Shown: piece after piece, positions 37,604-47,602 of the stretch
Layout: the number at the start of each line of letters is the position of its first letter
Numbering within the stretch: position 1 is the stretch's first letter
Source of the DNA: Methanobrevibacter sp.
Lineage (GTDB): Archaea > Methanobacteriota > Methanobacteria > Methanobacteriales > Methanobacteriaceae
Direction: 5' to 3'
NCBI GenBank assembly: GCA_022775905.1
Contig: JALFJX010000009.1
Location: forward strand, 236,387 to 300,386
DNA: 64,000 nt
The notes under the pieces: generated by a model
The model's input: the letters and a program-made list of their open reading frames with translations, nothing else
Told to the model about the DNA's origin: nothing
Databases searched by the model: none
Translations under genes and position numbers: made by a program

Positions 37604-40096
37604 TTAATTATTACTTTTTCTTTTTATTTCAGGAACATATCTCTTAAGTAATAATGAAAGAGATATAACAGTTACAGAACTCATTGCCATTGCAAGACCG
37701 GCTAATGCAGGTTCAAATGTAATTCCAAATGCAGGATATAAAACACCAGCAGCAATAGGAATCAATATTGAGTTATATGCAAATGCCCAGAAAATGTTTT
37801 CTTTGATTCTACGCATTACTTTTCTTGAGAATTGAACTGCAGCAACAACATTTTCCAAGTCACCTTCCATTACAACAATATCCCCACTTTCCATAGCAAT
37901 ATCAGTACCATTACCCATAGCTACACCAATATCTGCTTGTGTAAGTGCAGGAGCATCATTAATTCCATCTCCAACAAACAATACAGTTTTACTACCATTT
38001 GCTTGAGCTTCTTTAACAATTTCTAATTTGTTTTCAGGAAGAACACAAGCTTTTACGTTGTCAATGCCAACTTCACGAGCCACATTCAATGCAGTAGCTT
38101 CGTTGTCCCCAGTAAGCATATAGGTTTCAACACCCATTTTATGCAATTCTTCAATTGTTCTTTTTGAATTTTCTTTGATTTTATCAGATAAACTTAAAAT
38201 ACCTTTAACAGTTTTATCTTCAGCTAGGAAAATAATTGTTTTTGACAATTCTTCAAGTTCATGATATTTATCTACAAGATCAGATGAAACATCCACATTT
38301 TCCGCTTCCATTAAAGCTAAGTTACCTGCAAGAACTTCTTTGGAGTTAAGTTCAGCTTTTAAACCTTTACCAGTAATGTTTTCAAATCCAGAAGTCTGGT
38401 CTAATTCAATACCTAAATCTTTAGCTTTATTTACAATAGCTTTTGCAATTGGGTGAGTTGAATTTTGCTCTACACTAGCTGCAAGTTTGATCAAATCTTC
38501 ATCAGTAGTGTTGTATGCAATTACATCATCCACTTCAGGTTTTCCTTCAGTAATAGTTCCAGTCTTATCGAATGCTGCAACATCAAGTTGACCTGCATTT
38601 TCTAATGTGTCACCATTTTTAATTAAAATACCAAATTCAGCTGCTCTTCCAACACCTACTGTAACTGCAGTTGGAGTTGCAAGACCTAATGCACATGGAC
38701 ATGCAACAACTAAAATTGAAATCAAACATGTGAGTGAGAAGAGTAAAGTTGCTCCGAATACAAAGTACCAAAGTATGAATACAACAATAGCTATTGTTAA
38801 GATAACTGGAATGAAGTATGAAACAATAGTATTTGCAAATTTTTGAACTGGAGGTCTTGAGGATTGTGCTTTTTCAACCAAACGAATAATATTGGACAAT
38901 ACAGTTTCTTTTCCAATCTTTTTAGCTTTAGTATAAAGTACACCATCCTGATTGATAGTACCTGCAAAGACTTCTTCTCCATCTTTTTTAACTTTAGGAA
39001 TTGGTTCCCCATTAATCATTGATTCATCAACATATGATTCCCCACCAACGACATCTCCATCAACAGGAATCTTTTCACCAGGTTTTACAAGTAACAAATC
39101 ATCTAATACAATATCTGCAATAGATACTTCTTTTTGAGAGAGGATCTCACCGTTTTCATCAACTTCAATTGCAGTTGCAACAGTTGGCTGAAGACCGATT
39201 AACTCTTTAATTGAATCAGAAGTTCTTTTCTTAGCTCTTGCTTCTAAGTATCTTCCAATCATCAAGAATGCTGGAAGCATTACAGCAGAATCATAAAACA
39301 TGAAAGTGTGGTCAAGTACAATACCAAATGTTCCAAGAATACTTGAAACATAAGCAACCATAATACCCATGGAATACATTACATCCATGTTCAAGTTTTT
39401 ATTGCGTAATCCATTCCATCCTGCTTTTAAGATAGGTAATGAAATGTAAATGAACGGTCCAATACTTACAATTAATGAAAGTAATCCCATTGCTGAGATA
39501 TGAAGACCAGTAGCTTGATTTAAACTTGCAATAGGTCCCATTAATGGATCCCATCCACTAAACATTAAAACCATCAAAATTGCTGTGAAAATTACACCAA
39601 CAATAATTCTTGTGAGCTTGTCTTTTAAATCTTGTTGATAAATTGCTTCCTCATCTATTTCAGTTTGACCTTCAATACCTAAAAGTTCGAAACCTAATGA
39701 TTCGATTACTTTTTCGACTTCATTCATATCCAATTTAGATGAGTCGTATCTAATTTTAGCAGTTTGAGAGGTTAAATCTGCTTTAACATCAAAAATACCA
39801 TCTACTCTAATTAAGAATTTTTCAACATTCATTGTACAAGATGCACAATGCATACCTTGAATTCTTAATGTCATTTCATCAGAGTGAAGTTCAAAACCTA
39901 AGTTTTTAACTAATCTTTCCATTTCTTCATAAGAAATTTTTTTAGGGTTAATTGTGATATGTAATCTATTTGCCGCCAAATCAGCATCCACTTCTTCTAC
40001 ACCTTCGACTTTGCCAAAAGTTTTATTTACACTTAATACACAAGAAGCACAATGCATTCCTTCAATGGGCAAATCCATACTTTTAAGATATGCCAT
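37604..40096 (-). CDS. copA: Copper-translocating P1B-type ATPase
   Basis: 830 residues; pumps Cu(I) out across the membrane with ATP. Two N-terminal heavy-metal domains with GMHCASC (about residues 13-19 and 82-88), eight membrane helices, the ion site CPCALGLATP near 466, phosphorylation site DKTGT near 508, HP in THPIAKA, and hinge GDGINDAP near 705. ATG follows GTGA with four bases between. A long gene with no regulator next to it. Confidence 0.95.
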   Translation of the reverse strand: MAYLKSMDLPIEGMHCASCVLSVNKTFGKVEGVEEVDADLAANRLHITINPKKISYEEMERLVKNLGFELHSDEMTLRIQGMHCASCTMNVEKFLIRVDGIFDVKADLTSQTAKIRYDSSKLDMNEVEKVIESLGFELLGIEGQTEIDEEAIYQQDLKDKLTRIIVGVIFTAILMVLMFSGWDPLMGPIASLNQATGLHISAMGLLSLIVSIGPFIYISLPILKAGWNGLRNKNLNMDVMYSMGIMVAYVSSILGTFGIVLDHTFMFYDSAVMLPAFLMIGRYLEARAKKRTSDSIKELIGLQPTVATAIEVDENGEILSQKEVSIADIVLDDLLLVKPGEKIPVDGDVVGGESYVDESMINGEPIPKVKKDGEEVFAGTINQDGVLYTKAKKIGKETVLSNIIRLVEKAQSSRPPVQKFANTIVSYFIPVILTIAIVVFILWYFVFGATLLFSLTCLISILVVACPCALGLATPTAVTVGVGRAAEFGILIKNGDTLENAGQLDVAAFDKTGTITEGKPEVDDVIAYNTTDEDLIKLAASVEQNSTHPIAKAIVNKAKDLGIELDQTSGFENITGKGLKAELNSKEVLAGNLALMEAENVDVSSDLVDKYHELEELSKTIIFLAEDKTVKGILSLSDKIKENSKRTIEELHKMGVETYMLTGDNEATALNVAREVGIDNVKACVLPENKLEIVKEAQANGSKTVLFVGDGINDAPALTQADIGVAMGNGTDIAMESGDIVVMEGDLENVVAAVQFSRKVMRRIKENIFWAFAYNSILIPIAAGVLYPAFGITFEPALAGLAMAMSSVTVISLSLLLKRYVPEIKRKSNN

Positions 40097-40177
40097 TAAA
40101 TCACATTCGTTATATTTTTTTCTTTTATAAAACGAGTATTAGTTTAACTAACATATAAAGGTTTTGTCACTTTTATG

Positions 40178-40969
40178 TTAGTAATAGGTGACATTGATAT
40201 TTTTGTGAGGAATTGTCCTTCTGAATCTCACTTTAGGATAGCCAATAATAAAAGTAGAATACATATGTTTGTTTTTATCAATTTTTGGGAAAAATTCCAT
40301 TAATTTATTATGATCAAGCTCATCTGCTTTAAGAATAAACAATGAATAAAAACCACCAAGACCTAAAGAATAAGCAAGTAATTCTAAACGAGTATTTGCA
40401 ATAACAGCACTTGTTTTATCTGTTGAAAATGTTAAGATAAGTTGTTTTCCTTCCCACAATAATGGATGGAGTTTCTTTGTAGAACTGTCTTTTAGATACT
40501 CACCGAACTCTTTGATTCTGAAAAATTTGTCATCATCGACTTTAATGATATCATAGACAAGATTCATGAAGTCATCAAGTTTTTCATCGACAACTACAAA
40601 TTCGACATCCTGTTCGTTTTGAGCAGATGGAGAATAATATGCTCCTTCAAAAAGTTTATCAAATGTTTCATTATCAATTTTCTTATTTTTAAACCATCGT
40701 ATTGATCTTCTTTGCTTTAATAATTGAAGCAAATCATCATATTCAACTGGAATATTTTTAGAATCATAATCCTGAATTTTATCTTTATGGTCTTCAAAGC
40801 TTTTAAGAGTAATTGCACTGACCTTACATACTGCCATACAGTGTCCACATTCAAAACAGTTATCACCTATTTCAACTGCAAAGTCATCAACAGCAATATT
40901 ATCACGAATACATACTTGTGAACAAAGTTTACAAGCAGTACACAAATCAGTATCAATAATTAATTTCAT
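40178..40969 (-). CDS. Ferredoxin-nitroreductase fusion protein
   Basis: 263 residues. The N terminus has two [4Fe-4S] motifs (CTACKLCSQVC and CFECGHCMAVC). From about residue 85 there is a nitroreductase/FMN domain (LLKQRRSIRWFKNKKID, SPSAQNEQDVEFVVV, LLAYSLGLGGFYSLF). Probably an FMN flavoprotein that takes electrons from ferredoxin; the natural acceptor is unknown. Overlaps the end of the amidohydrolase gene by 4 bases, so they form an operon. Confidence 0.88.
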   Translation of the reverse strand: MKLIIDTDLCTACKLCSQVCIRDNIAVDDFAVEIGDNCFECGHCMAVCKVSAITLKSFEDHKDKIQDYDSKNIPVEYDDLLQLLKQRRSIRWFKNKKIDNETFDKLFEGAYYSPSAQNEQDVEFVVVDEKLDDFMNLVYDIIKVDDDKFFRIKEFGEYLKDSSTKKLHPLLWEGKQLILTFSTDKTSAVIANTRLELLAYSLGLGGFYSLFILKADELDHNKLMEFFPKIDKNKHMYSTFIIGYPKVRFRRTIPHKNINVTYY

Positions 40970-42180
40970 TTAACCACAATTCCATCTTGCATAACAGTTA
41001 AAATATTATCATTATCACTTAAAATAGAAACATCATCCAACGGATTAGAATTGACCAAAATTAAATCAGCAATGCAGTTTTCACTAACTTGACCAAGATT
41101 TTCACAACCTAAGTATTTAGCTGCTTTGACAGTTCCACTAGCTATTGCTTCTTCTTCACTCATTCCAATATCAGTCAAGTGAACCAATTCTTCCAGGTTA
41201 TGTCCATGAGGAATAACTCCACTGTCAGTCCCCATCAAGATGTTTACTCCCTCTTCATAAGCAACAGAGATGTTTTCTTTGTGAACTTTAACAATTTCTT
41301 TTAATTTTGCGGTTTTTTCAGCTGCATAATTATCCCATGCAGGAAAACCGTTTTTGTACAAGAATTGATGAACCAAAAGTGTTGGAACTAAACTTACATT
41401 GTTTTTAGCCATTTTGGAAGCTGTTTTTCTATCAATGAATGTTCCATGTTCGATTGATGAAAATCCTGCTTTGATACAGTTGTTTATTCCTTTTAAACTA
41501 TGACAATGTGCTGAAACTTTCATGTTGTTTGCATTAGCTTCACAAACAATAGTTTTTAATTCTTTTTTGTTGAATTGTGCAAATTCCGGTGAAGTGTTTG
41601 TTGTTAAAACTCCACCACTACACATTACTTTAATAAAATCAGCACCTGCCCTTTTTATTTCACGAGTCTTTTTCAATACCTCTTCAACACCATCGCATCT
41701 TCCTTTTGGAAATCCGGGATACATTATCTCCATATCCCATCCGGACGGAAGAAGCAAATCAAAATGACCTCCAGTCATGACAAGAGGAGTTATTGACAAG
41801 TGAATTTTAGGAGCAGTAAATAATTTTCTTTGTTGAGCCAATTTAAAACTTAAATCAGCAGGTCCACAATCCCTAATTGTTGTAACACCTGCATTGATTG
41901 TCTGCAATGAATGAGGAACTGCATTATAAAAATGAATACCCAATGGATTCGCCATGTTTTCTTCTTTGTGGAATCCTTTTGCAAAGATATGAGTATGACA
42001 ATCAATAAAACCTGGAAGCAAGTAATTATCTTCACCATCAATGACATTAACATTATCTTTTGTAGATGTTTTATCAGAAGAGATTTCCTTAATTAAATTA
42101 TCTTCAATCAGGACATTCTGATGATTTTTTACTTCATCATTTGGGTTAATGATATTTACATTTTCAATTAGAGTTTGCAT
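40966..42180 (-). CDS. Metal-dependent amidohydrolase
   Basis: 404 residues of the amidohydrolase superfamily, nearest in layout to imidazolonepropionase/Xaa-Pro dipeptidase-like members. Metal motif DCHTHIFA near residue 62, Lys in FIKVMCSGG, His in SAHCHS and SIEHGTF, and Asp in MGTDSG. The substrate cannot be told from sequence. Start set at ATG 42180, five bases after GTGA; GTG 42189 lies in that site. Operon with the DUF126 gene and the nitroreductase. Confidence 0.87.
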   Translation of the reverse strand: MQTLIENVNIINPNDEVKNHQNVLIEDNLIKEISSDKTSTKDNVNVIDGEDNYLLPGFIDCHTHIFAKGFHKEENMANPLGIHFYNAVPHSLQTINAGVTTIRDCGPADLSFKLAQQRKLFTAPKIHLSITPLVMTGGHFDLLLPSGWDMEIMYPGFPKGRCDGVEEVLKKTREIKRAGADFIKVMCSGGVLTTNTSPEFAQFNKKELKTIVCEANANNMKVSAHCHSLKGINNCIKAGFSSIEHGTFIDRKTASKMAKNNVSLVPTLLVHQFLYKNGFPAWDNYAAEKTAKLKEIVKVHKENISVAYEEGVNILMGTDSGVIPHGHNLEELVHLTDIGMSEEEAIASGTVKAAKYLGCENLGQVSENCIADLILVNSNPLDDVSILSDNDNILTVMQDGIVVK

Positions 42181-42188
42181 TTTAATCA

Positions 42189-42578
42189 CTATAAAATTTC
42201 AATTGTTCCATTGTCCCCATCAACTTCAACCAAGGTTCCAGTAGTTAAATCTTTAGTTTGAGCTGGTGAGTCAACCATAGGAATATCAGACATGATAGCC
42301 CCAGTTGCAATAATAGGCTCTGCATTAAGGCAGATTATAGCATTTGGAGCAGTATCGTTTTTCATCATTTGGAAAATAACATAAGAACCCACAGTAGAAC
42401 CTTTTCCACCAGGAATGAATAAAACTTTATCCTTAATGCATTCTCCCTTTAATTCATGAGTAGGGTCGATTATAATTCCAGTTTCCGGATCAACACCACC
42501 AAGGAAACTAATCGGTTCAGATGATACAATTAATTCCCCTTTTCCTTTTCCTTTTGCAATATTTCTACATGAAATCAT
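42189..42578 (-). CDS. DUF126 protein (aconitase X / phosphomevalonate dehydratase small subunit)
   Basis: 129 residues, the swivelling small domain of the aconitase-X family. Signature: [28 protein letters not shown], and the [11 protein letters not shown] loop. In archaea this family forms phosphomevalonate dehydratase with a DUF521 large subunit in the modified mevalonate route to lipids. The large subunit is not nearby. Start set at ATG 42578 by Shine-Dalgarno spacing. Confidence 0.87.
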   Translation of the reverse strand: MISCRNIAKGKGKGELIVSSEPISFLGGVDPETGIIIDPTHELKGECIKDKVLFIPGGKGSTVGSYVIFQMMKNDTAPNAIICLNAEPIIATGAIMSDIPMVDSPAQTKDLTTGTLVEVDGDNGTIEIL

Positions 42579-42587
42579 ATAAATCAC

Positions 42588-43844
42588 TTAAATAACATCT
42601 TTTTTCATTACTTCTCTTAAAACAGCAGTAGCATAAGAACCTTTATCAATTGAAAATTCACATAAAAGACCATCATCAGTCGGAGTAGCTGATGCATCCC
42701 ATACTTGGAATCTCATGGATCTTCTAAGACCATGACTTCCTAAACGTGGCATTTTTGGAACTTCAAAATCTGCTTTTGTAATATTATAATTAGTCAATAT
42801 ATTCTCTTCCATTTTACCGACTTCACCACCTGCAAATGGAACTTTTGTACCATATAACGGGCAAGTTGGACTAGCTTGGAAGTTATCAATCAATTCCTGG
42901 AATTCTTCAGGAGTTTTATCACGAACAATATGTTCTTCTGTGTCAATAATAATATCTCCTTCAATATATTTGTCCATTCCCATTTCAACTCTTTTACTTA
43001 CAGCTTCATTAAATAAATAAGATTGATAAGCATGAACAAACATTCTTTGAAGTGGTTTTGGAAGTGCATGTAATGCATTCATATATGCTTTATCAGTCAA
43101 TTCACCTTTTTTAGATGCTCTGACTAATTCTTTAAGCATCATTTTTTCATAACGCATGCCTTTACCCATCAAATCAAGAGCTTCTTCAAGGTTGCCGTCA
43201 TCATATGCTTGTCTTGCCTTTTGGTTTTCTTCAGACTCATCATCCTGAGGATTACCAATGTAAACACCAACAGCTTTTTCCAGGTCATTTTCAACCAATG
43301 CCTCACCTACCAAATGAGTTATTGTTCTTGGTTTTCCAAACCTTTGCCAACCGAAGTAGTTAGGAACACCAGTTTTTTGGAGTTCTCCTAAAACCTCATT
43401 TGCAACATCAGCACTTTTTTCAATATCATCCAAATCCTTAACAAGAATTCTGAACTTGTTTCCTCTAAGTTGACCCATCCTAAGTTTTTTACGGCCACGG
43501 ACAACTTTTAAAAAATCAGTTTTATAAATATCTAAAGCTTCAACCTGTTTAAATTGCTCTTCTGAATCCATATTTGCAATACAAATCCATTGGCGAGTGA
43601 TAGCTTTTTTATCTTTCATTCCTGCAAAGCCCATTCTTTTTCTTGATATATGTAAATCACGAGCAATGTCTAAAACAACATCCAATGTGGTTCTTCCTAA
43701 TTTTTCAATCCACACATAAACATTAGGTCCTTCCCCATCAGGAATGATTTCAGGAATTTCTTCAACGTAAAAATCTTCATATTGGTTTCTAATTGTTCCA
43801 CCAATACCTTTTTGAGATGTAACATAAGTATTAGCATTTAACAT
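42588..43844 (-). CDS. truD: tRNA pseudouridine(13) synthase TruD
   Basis: 418 residues; converts U13 of tRNA to pseudouridine. TruD landmarks: FYVEEIPE, the catalytic Asp region GFAGMKDKKAITRQW, GNKFRI, NYFGWQRFG, the long inserted domain, and LQRMFVHAYQSYLFN. The open frame continues upstream to 43958 but only by reading through the tRNA-Arg gene, so the start is ATG 43844, five bases after CGTGA. Just 21 bases separate it from the tRNA, implying a joint transcript. Confidence 0.95.
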   Translation of the reverse strand: MLNANTYVTSQKGIGGTIRNQYEDFYVEEIPEIIPDGEGPNVYVWIEKLGRTTLDVVLDIARDLHISRKRMGFAGMKDKKAITRQWICIANMDSEEQFKQVEALDIYKTDFLKVVRGRKKLRMGQLRGNKFRILVKDLDDIEKSADVANEVLGELQKTGVPNYFGWQRFGKPRTITHLVGEALVENDLEKAVGVYIGNPQDDESEENQKARQAYDDGNLEEALDLMGKGMRYEKMMLKELVRASKKGELTDKAYMNALHALPKPLQRMFVHAYQSYLFNEAVSKRVEMGMDKYIEGDIIIDTEEHIVRDKTPEEFQELIDNFQASPTCPLYGTKVPFAGGEVGKMEENILTNYNITKADFEVPKMPRLGSHGLRRSMRFQVWDASATPTDDGLLCEFSIDKGSYATAVLREVMKKDVI

Positions 43845-43865
43845 AATAATCACGGAAAAATGTAG

Positions 43866-43939
43866 TGCCCTGGCCGGGATTTGAACCCGGGGAATGGGAT
43901 CCGCAGTCCCATGTGTTATCCAAACTACACCACCAGGGC
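43866..43939 (-). tRNA. tRNA-Arg (GCG)
   Basis: A 74-nt cloverleaf with acceptor GCCCTGG paired to CCAGGGC, anticodon stem TGGGA/TCCCA and loop CTGCGGA giving GCG. T-arm CCGGGTTCAAATCCCGG. Discriminator A; CCA not encoded. Reads CGC/CGT. Followed on the same strand by truD. Confidence 0.94.
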
Positions 43940-43989
43940 TAATAAAATAAGATAACATATAATTTTATGATTTTAATAGTATTTAATAA

Positions 43990-44427
43990 TTACCATACAG
44001 ACAAAGTATATGAATAATCATCATAATTTCTTGTAGCTACTGAAACTTTATTAGATTTAGAATAATCACCAGAAGAAGATAATACTTTCCCATTTAAAAT
44101 ATTATTCTCACTAAACCTATAATTTGTAAGATTAAAGCAATTAAATTTATTTTTACAAATTTCAGAAACACTCCTAATTGATTCTTTTGAATTTTCATTT
44201 TCTTTTAAGATATTGGAAATATCACCAATAAAAGTACCATCTGTAAAATTCACTTTTCCACTTAGAATTTCCATAATATCCTGAGCCGTTCTGATTTCAT
44301 GAGAATCATATGCATATTCCGGACTTGGAATTGATATTGTAACATTAACAACTAAAAATACTGTTAAAAGTAAAAATACTGCAAGAATAGCATCAATTAT
44401 GTAAAAATATCCTTTTTCATCTAACAT
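43990..44427 (-). CDS. Type IV pilin-like protein
   Basis: 145 residues. The N terminus MLDEKGYFYIIDAILAVFLL resembles an archaeal class III (prepilin) signal: a charged stretch ending in Lys-Gly before a long hydrophobic helix. The rest is predicted to be extracellular, with two cysteines close together (ICKNKFNCFN) and Asn/Ser-rich loops. No Shine-Dalgarno is seen at ATG 44427. No pilus machinery genes are adjacent, so an orphan pseudopilin is an inference from the N terminus alone. Confidence 0.6.
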   Translation of the reverse strand: MLDEKGYFYIIDAILAVFLLLTVFLVVNVTISIPSPEYAYDSHEIRTAQDIMEILSGKVNFTDGTFIGDISNILKENENSKESIRSVSEICKNKFNCFNLTNYRFSENNILNGKVLSSSGDYSKSNKVSVATRNYDDYSYTLSVW

Positions 44428-44478
44428 GAATGAAAATAGGATTTTAAAATATTAAAAAAATAGTAAAGTGTGCAAAAA

Positions 44479-45843
44479 TTAATTTGCACGAATGTGATTA
44501 ATCACTTTTTCTTTTTTAGCAATAGCTGCATCAGAAGCCCTTTGAACTTTTTCTTTCATTTCTTCAAAGTCTTCAGGAGTTGTATCTCCTACTAATTTTT
44601 TGATTTTAGTATAAGCAGCTTCTCTGAATAATGGTACGAGTTTCTCTTCAGATGAATCTTCTTTAATTAATATTGGTTCACCAGAAGTGTTAACTTCCCC
44701 AATTTCAGATATTGCAACATCGTATTTTCCAACAGCTTTCTTAATATCTCCAACGATTTCAGGAGGTGCAATTAACATCAATGAGTCAGTTGAAACTCCA
44801 AGTGGGTCGATGTTTAATGTTTCAAGCATATTTAATACATTTGGTGCAACCATTTGTCTGATTTCTTTTTCGTAGAATTCCAAACCGACACCAGTAGTAT
44901 TTGAGATTTCGTGTGCATCTCCTCTTAAACCACCGTTGGTTACATCAGTCATTGCGTGAATGTCTTTTACTAGATCTGCTTCAAATAATGCATGGGAAGC
45001 TTGAACGAAGTTTACATTCATTGTATCCCATACAACATCAAAGAATCCATTGTATAATGCAGTAGTTGTGATTGTTCCTCCACCAGAACCTTCAGTTAAA
45101 AGAATCGCATCACCATCAGTTGCTCCTTTTCTTGCTGTTGGAGGATGATTTGATACACCTACACTTCCAACTGCTGAAACAAACCTATCTCCTAAAACCA
45201 TATCTCCACCGACACGTAAGGTACTTCCAGCCACAATTGGAACATCTACAAGCTCAGATACTGCTGCAACACCTGCAGTAAAGTCAAATATTTTAGCAAC
45301 ATCCCCATCATCAGCCAAGTGAACATCACTTAAAATTGCAACAGGGTCTGCACCCATTACACAAACATCTCTAAGTGTTGCTCTTGTTACGTGAAAACCA
45401 CCTAAAAATGGATATTCACTTAGACGTGAATGAATTCCATCAACTGCTGTGGTAATATAAACTTCATCGTTGTTTGCTTTTGCTTTAACAACCCCACCAT
45501 CATCCTGTTCTGATGGGTTTACGAGTGATGCTGTGTTTGTTGATGAAACGATTTCTGCAATTTTTCTGTGAACGAAGAAATCTCCAGCTCCACGAGATCC
45601 AACTCCCATTTCACCCATTAAAACATCCGCTTTGTTAACGTTAGCAATTTCTTTTAAAAACTCATCATCACTTTCCTGTAATTTGAGGGTTGTTGAAACT
45701 TCATCAATTACTGCTTTTGCCATTTCAACTGAGTTTTCTTCTGAAATTTTTTTGTATTCTCTTATTCTTACAGCCAAAATATCTGCTAAATCATTGTAAT
45801 CATAATCGTCAATTCTAGCTCTTACAAATCCTTCAATATCCAT
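44479..45843 (-). CDS. AIR synthase-related (PurM/HypE/ThiL superfamily) protein
   Basis: 454 residues. After a helical N-terminal ~75 residues comes the AIR-synthase fold: GVGSRGAGDFFVH, AVDGIHSRLSEYPFLGG, MGADPVAILSDVHL, GGDMVLGDRFV, and in the second domain DVTNGGLRGDAHEISN. The Gly/Asp-rich phosphate motifs are kept, so it probably binds ATP; the exact reaction is unknown, and it is longer than PurM, HypE or methanogenesis marker 2. Starts 2 bases after hisH and is part of the cfbD-hisH unit. Confidence 0.82.
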   Translation of the reverse strand: MDIEGFVRARIDDYDYNDLADILAVRIREYKKISEENSVEMAKAVIDEVSTTLKLQESDDEFLKEIANVNKADVLMGEMGVGSRGAGDFFVHRKIAEIVSSTNTASLVNPSEQDDGGVVKAKANNDEVYITTAVDGIHSRLSEYPFLGGFHVTRATLRDVCVMGADPVAILSDVHLADDGDVAKIFDFTAGVAAVSELVDVPIVAGSTLRVGGDMVLGDRFVSAVGSVGVSNHPPTARKGATDGDAILLTEGSGGGTITTTALYNGFFDVVWDTMNVNFVQASHALFEADLVKDIHAMTDVTNGGLRGDAHEISNTTGVGLEFYEKEIRQMVAPNVLNMLETLNIDPLGVSTDSLMLIAPPEIVGDIKKAVGKYDVAISEIGEVNTSGEPILIKEDSSEEKLVPLFREAAYTKIKKLVGDTTPEDFEEMKEKVQRASDAAIAKKEKVINHIRAN

Positions 45844-45845
45844 TT

Positions 45846-46442
45846 TTATAACTCCAAATTAGTAAAATTCTTTAAAATCTTAAGTCCCGCTACACCACTT
45901 TTTTCTGGGTGGAATTGTGTTGAAAATAAATTATTTTGACTTAAACTTGCTACAACATCGCCACCGTATTCACAAACTCCAGCAATAATGCTTTCATCAT
46001 CAGGAACAACATGGTAAGAGTGTACAAAATAGAAATACTCTCCATCAATACCTTCCAAAATAGGAGAATCATTGCATACTTTTAATTTATTCCATCCCAT
46101 ATGTGGTATCTTAACATCCCCTGACAACAATTCTGCATGTCCTTTAAATAAGTCCAATCCGTCAACACCAACTGATTCTTCACTTGAACTCATTAAAACC
46201 TGTTGGCCAAGACAAATTCCCAAAAATGGTTTGTCATCAGATACATGTTCAAAAATCACATCTTCAAAGGGCCTTAAATTTTCCATTGCACTTCCAAATG
46301 CACCCACACCAGGTAAAACCAAATAATCACTATTAGCGATTACTTCTTTATCATCAGTGATTTGAAATTCAGCACCGATCTTTCTAAATCCATTTGAAAT
46401 ACTTTTTAAGTTTCCACTTTTATAATCAATAATTGTAATCAT
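45846..46442 (-). CDS. hisH: Imidazole glycerol phosphate synthase subunit HisH
   Basis: 198 residues; glutaminase half of the HisHF enzyme of histidine synthesis. [13 protein letters not shown] at the start, [11 protein letters not shown], catalytic Cys in GICLGQQ, and His/Glu in QFHPEKSG. Start ATG 46442 overlaps the cfbD stop codon (ATGA), so the earlier GTG 46454 is rejected. hisF is not adjacent. Confidence 0.93.
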   Translation of the reverse strand: MITIIDYKSGNLKSISNGFRKIGAEFQITDDKEVIANSDYLVLPGVGAFGSAMENLRPFEDVIFEHVSDDKPFLGICLGQQVLMSSSEESVGVDGLDLFKGHAELLSGDVKIPHMGWNKLKVCNDSPILEGIDGEYFYFVHSYHVVPDDESIIAGVCEYGGDVVASLSQNNLFSTQFHPEKSGVAGLKILKNFTNLEL

Positions 46443-47512
46443 TCGTCTAACCACCCAATAGCTGATCTAATCATTCCACCAAAGTCTGAAAATACTATTT
46501 TATCAGTTCCAAGAGTTTTTGAGTGTGCATCAAGCTCTGCAACAACATGATTATAACCTAAATCTCTTAAAGGTCCTACCAAACGAGGCCCATCAGTGAT
46601 TGCAACTGATTCTGCATCAAAATCTTCGATTGGAAATGCATGAGGAACACCAAATACAACAAGTAAGTCCAAATCTTTATCTTTTAGATATTCTGCTGCT
46701 GCATTAGCAGTTATAGGATATTCATCAAGACCACCAGTAATGTAATCGATATCAATTGGCAATTCTTCCTTGATTCTTCTTGCATGACCTCTGATTCTCT
46801 CAAGACCAATATTTTCATCAAGATTTGCAACAATGATTGGTTTATTGTCTTCATTAATGTCTTTATAATCAAAATTAATTATGTCTGCAAATAAGTATGA
46901 AGTTTCTTTTTTAGCATTATGAACAAAAGCTACCTTTTTACCATCTTTAATTGCTTGAACAACTATCTTAGCAACACTTTCTTTTGAATCACCAAAGTTT
47001 GGCTTGATATATTTACCTTGTGCCATTCCCCTGGTTTTTTCAACTTCGGTTGCTTTTTCAAGCATTTCAATTTGTCTGTCTGCTTCTTCTGGAGGAATTA
47101 CGCCACATTCAACTGCTGCTTCTAAAACCATGATTGCACCAACAGTGTTGTCTCCTTCACCAGAACCTCCATGAGATTCAACCGGCACAACAGTACATGG
47201 CAAATCAGCATTAGCAATAGCCTCTTTTAAATCTTCACCAATAATCATACTGGCACAAGTACCTACAACACCCATCAGTTTTGGGTTAAACATGTCATAA
47301 GCTTCCCTTAAAGTTTCTTCCAGCTTTTCGCCAGCCCCTAAAATAAAATCATTTTCAGCCATTGCTGTTGTCAAGACTCTTACGCCATCAGTTTCAAGGA
47401 GTCTTCCTGTTCTGAAACAACAACCATTTGGCCCGTGCATAACAATAACATCAACATTCATATCTCTTAATGTATAAAGAGATGCTGCAATTGGACTTGG
47501 TCTTGGATGCAT
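46439..47512 (-). CDS. cfbD: Ni-sirohydrochlorin a,c-diamide reductive cyclase, catalytic subunit
   Basis: 357 residues, nitrogenase component-1-like. With the CfbC reductase it performs the ring reduction and lactam formation of coenzyme F430 synthesis, the nickel cofactor of methyl-CoM reductase. [18 protein letters not shown], cluster cysteines in [15 protein letters not shown] and [15 protein letters not shown], and [12 protein letters not shown] are visible. ATG follows AGGTGA. cfbC is not in the window. Confidence 0.92.
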   Translation of the reverse strand: MHPRPSPIAASLYTLRDMNVDVIVMHGPNGCCFRTGRLLETDGVRVLTTAMAENDFILGAGEKLEETLREAYDMFNPKLMGVVGTCASMIIGEDLKEAIANADLPCTVVPVESHGGSGEGDNTVGAIMVLEAAVECGVIPPEEADRQIEMLEKATEVEKTRGMAQGKYIKPNFGDSKESVAKIVVQAIKDGKKVAFVHNAKKETSYLFADIINFDYKDINEDNKPIIVANLDENIGLERIRGHARRIKEELPIDIDYITGGLDEYPITANAAAEYLKDKDLDLLVVFGVPHAFPIEDFDAESVAITDGPRLVGPLRDLGYNHVVAELDAHSKTLGTDKIVFSDFGGMIRSAIGWLDE

Positions 47513-47602
47513 ATTTTTTCACCTAAAATTAATTTAACAAATAATTATTTAAAATTCTTAATTAATATAATTATACAATTGAACAATTGGGAGATTGCAT
47601 TT

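Noticed and set aside
43845..43958. Longer TruD N terminus
   Set aside because: It would translate through the tRNA-Arg(GCG) gene; ATG 43844 has the correct Shine-Dalgarno spacing.
46439..47512. Nitrogenase NifD/NifE
   Set aside because: The sequence fits CfbD: it is shorter, starts [17 protein letters not shown], and no nif genes are nearby.
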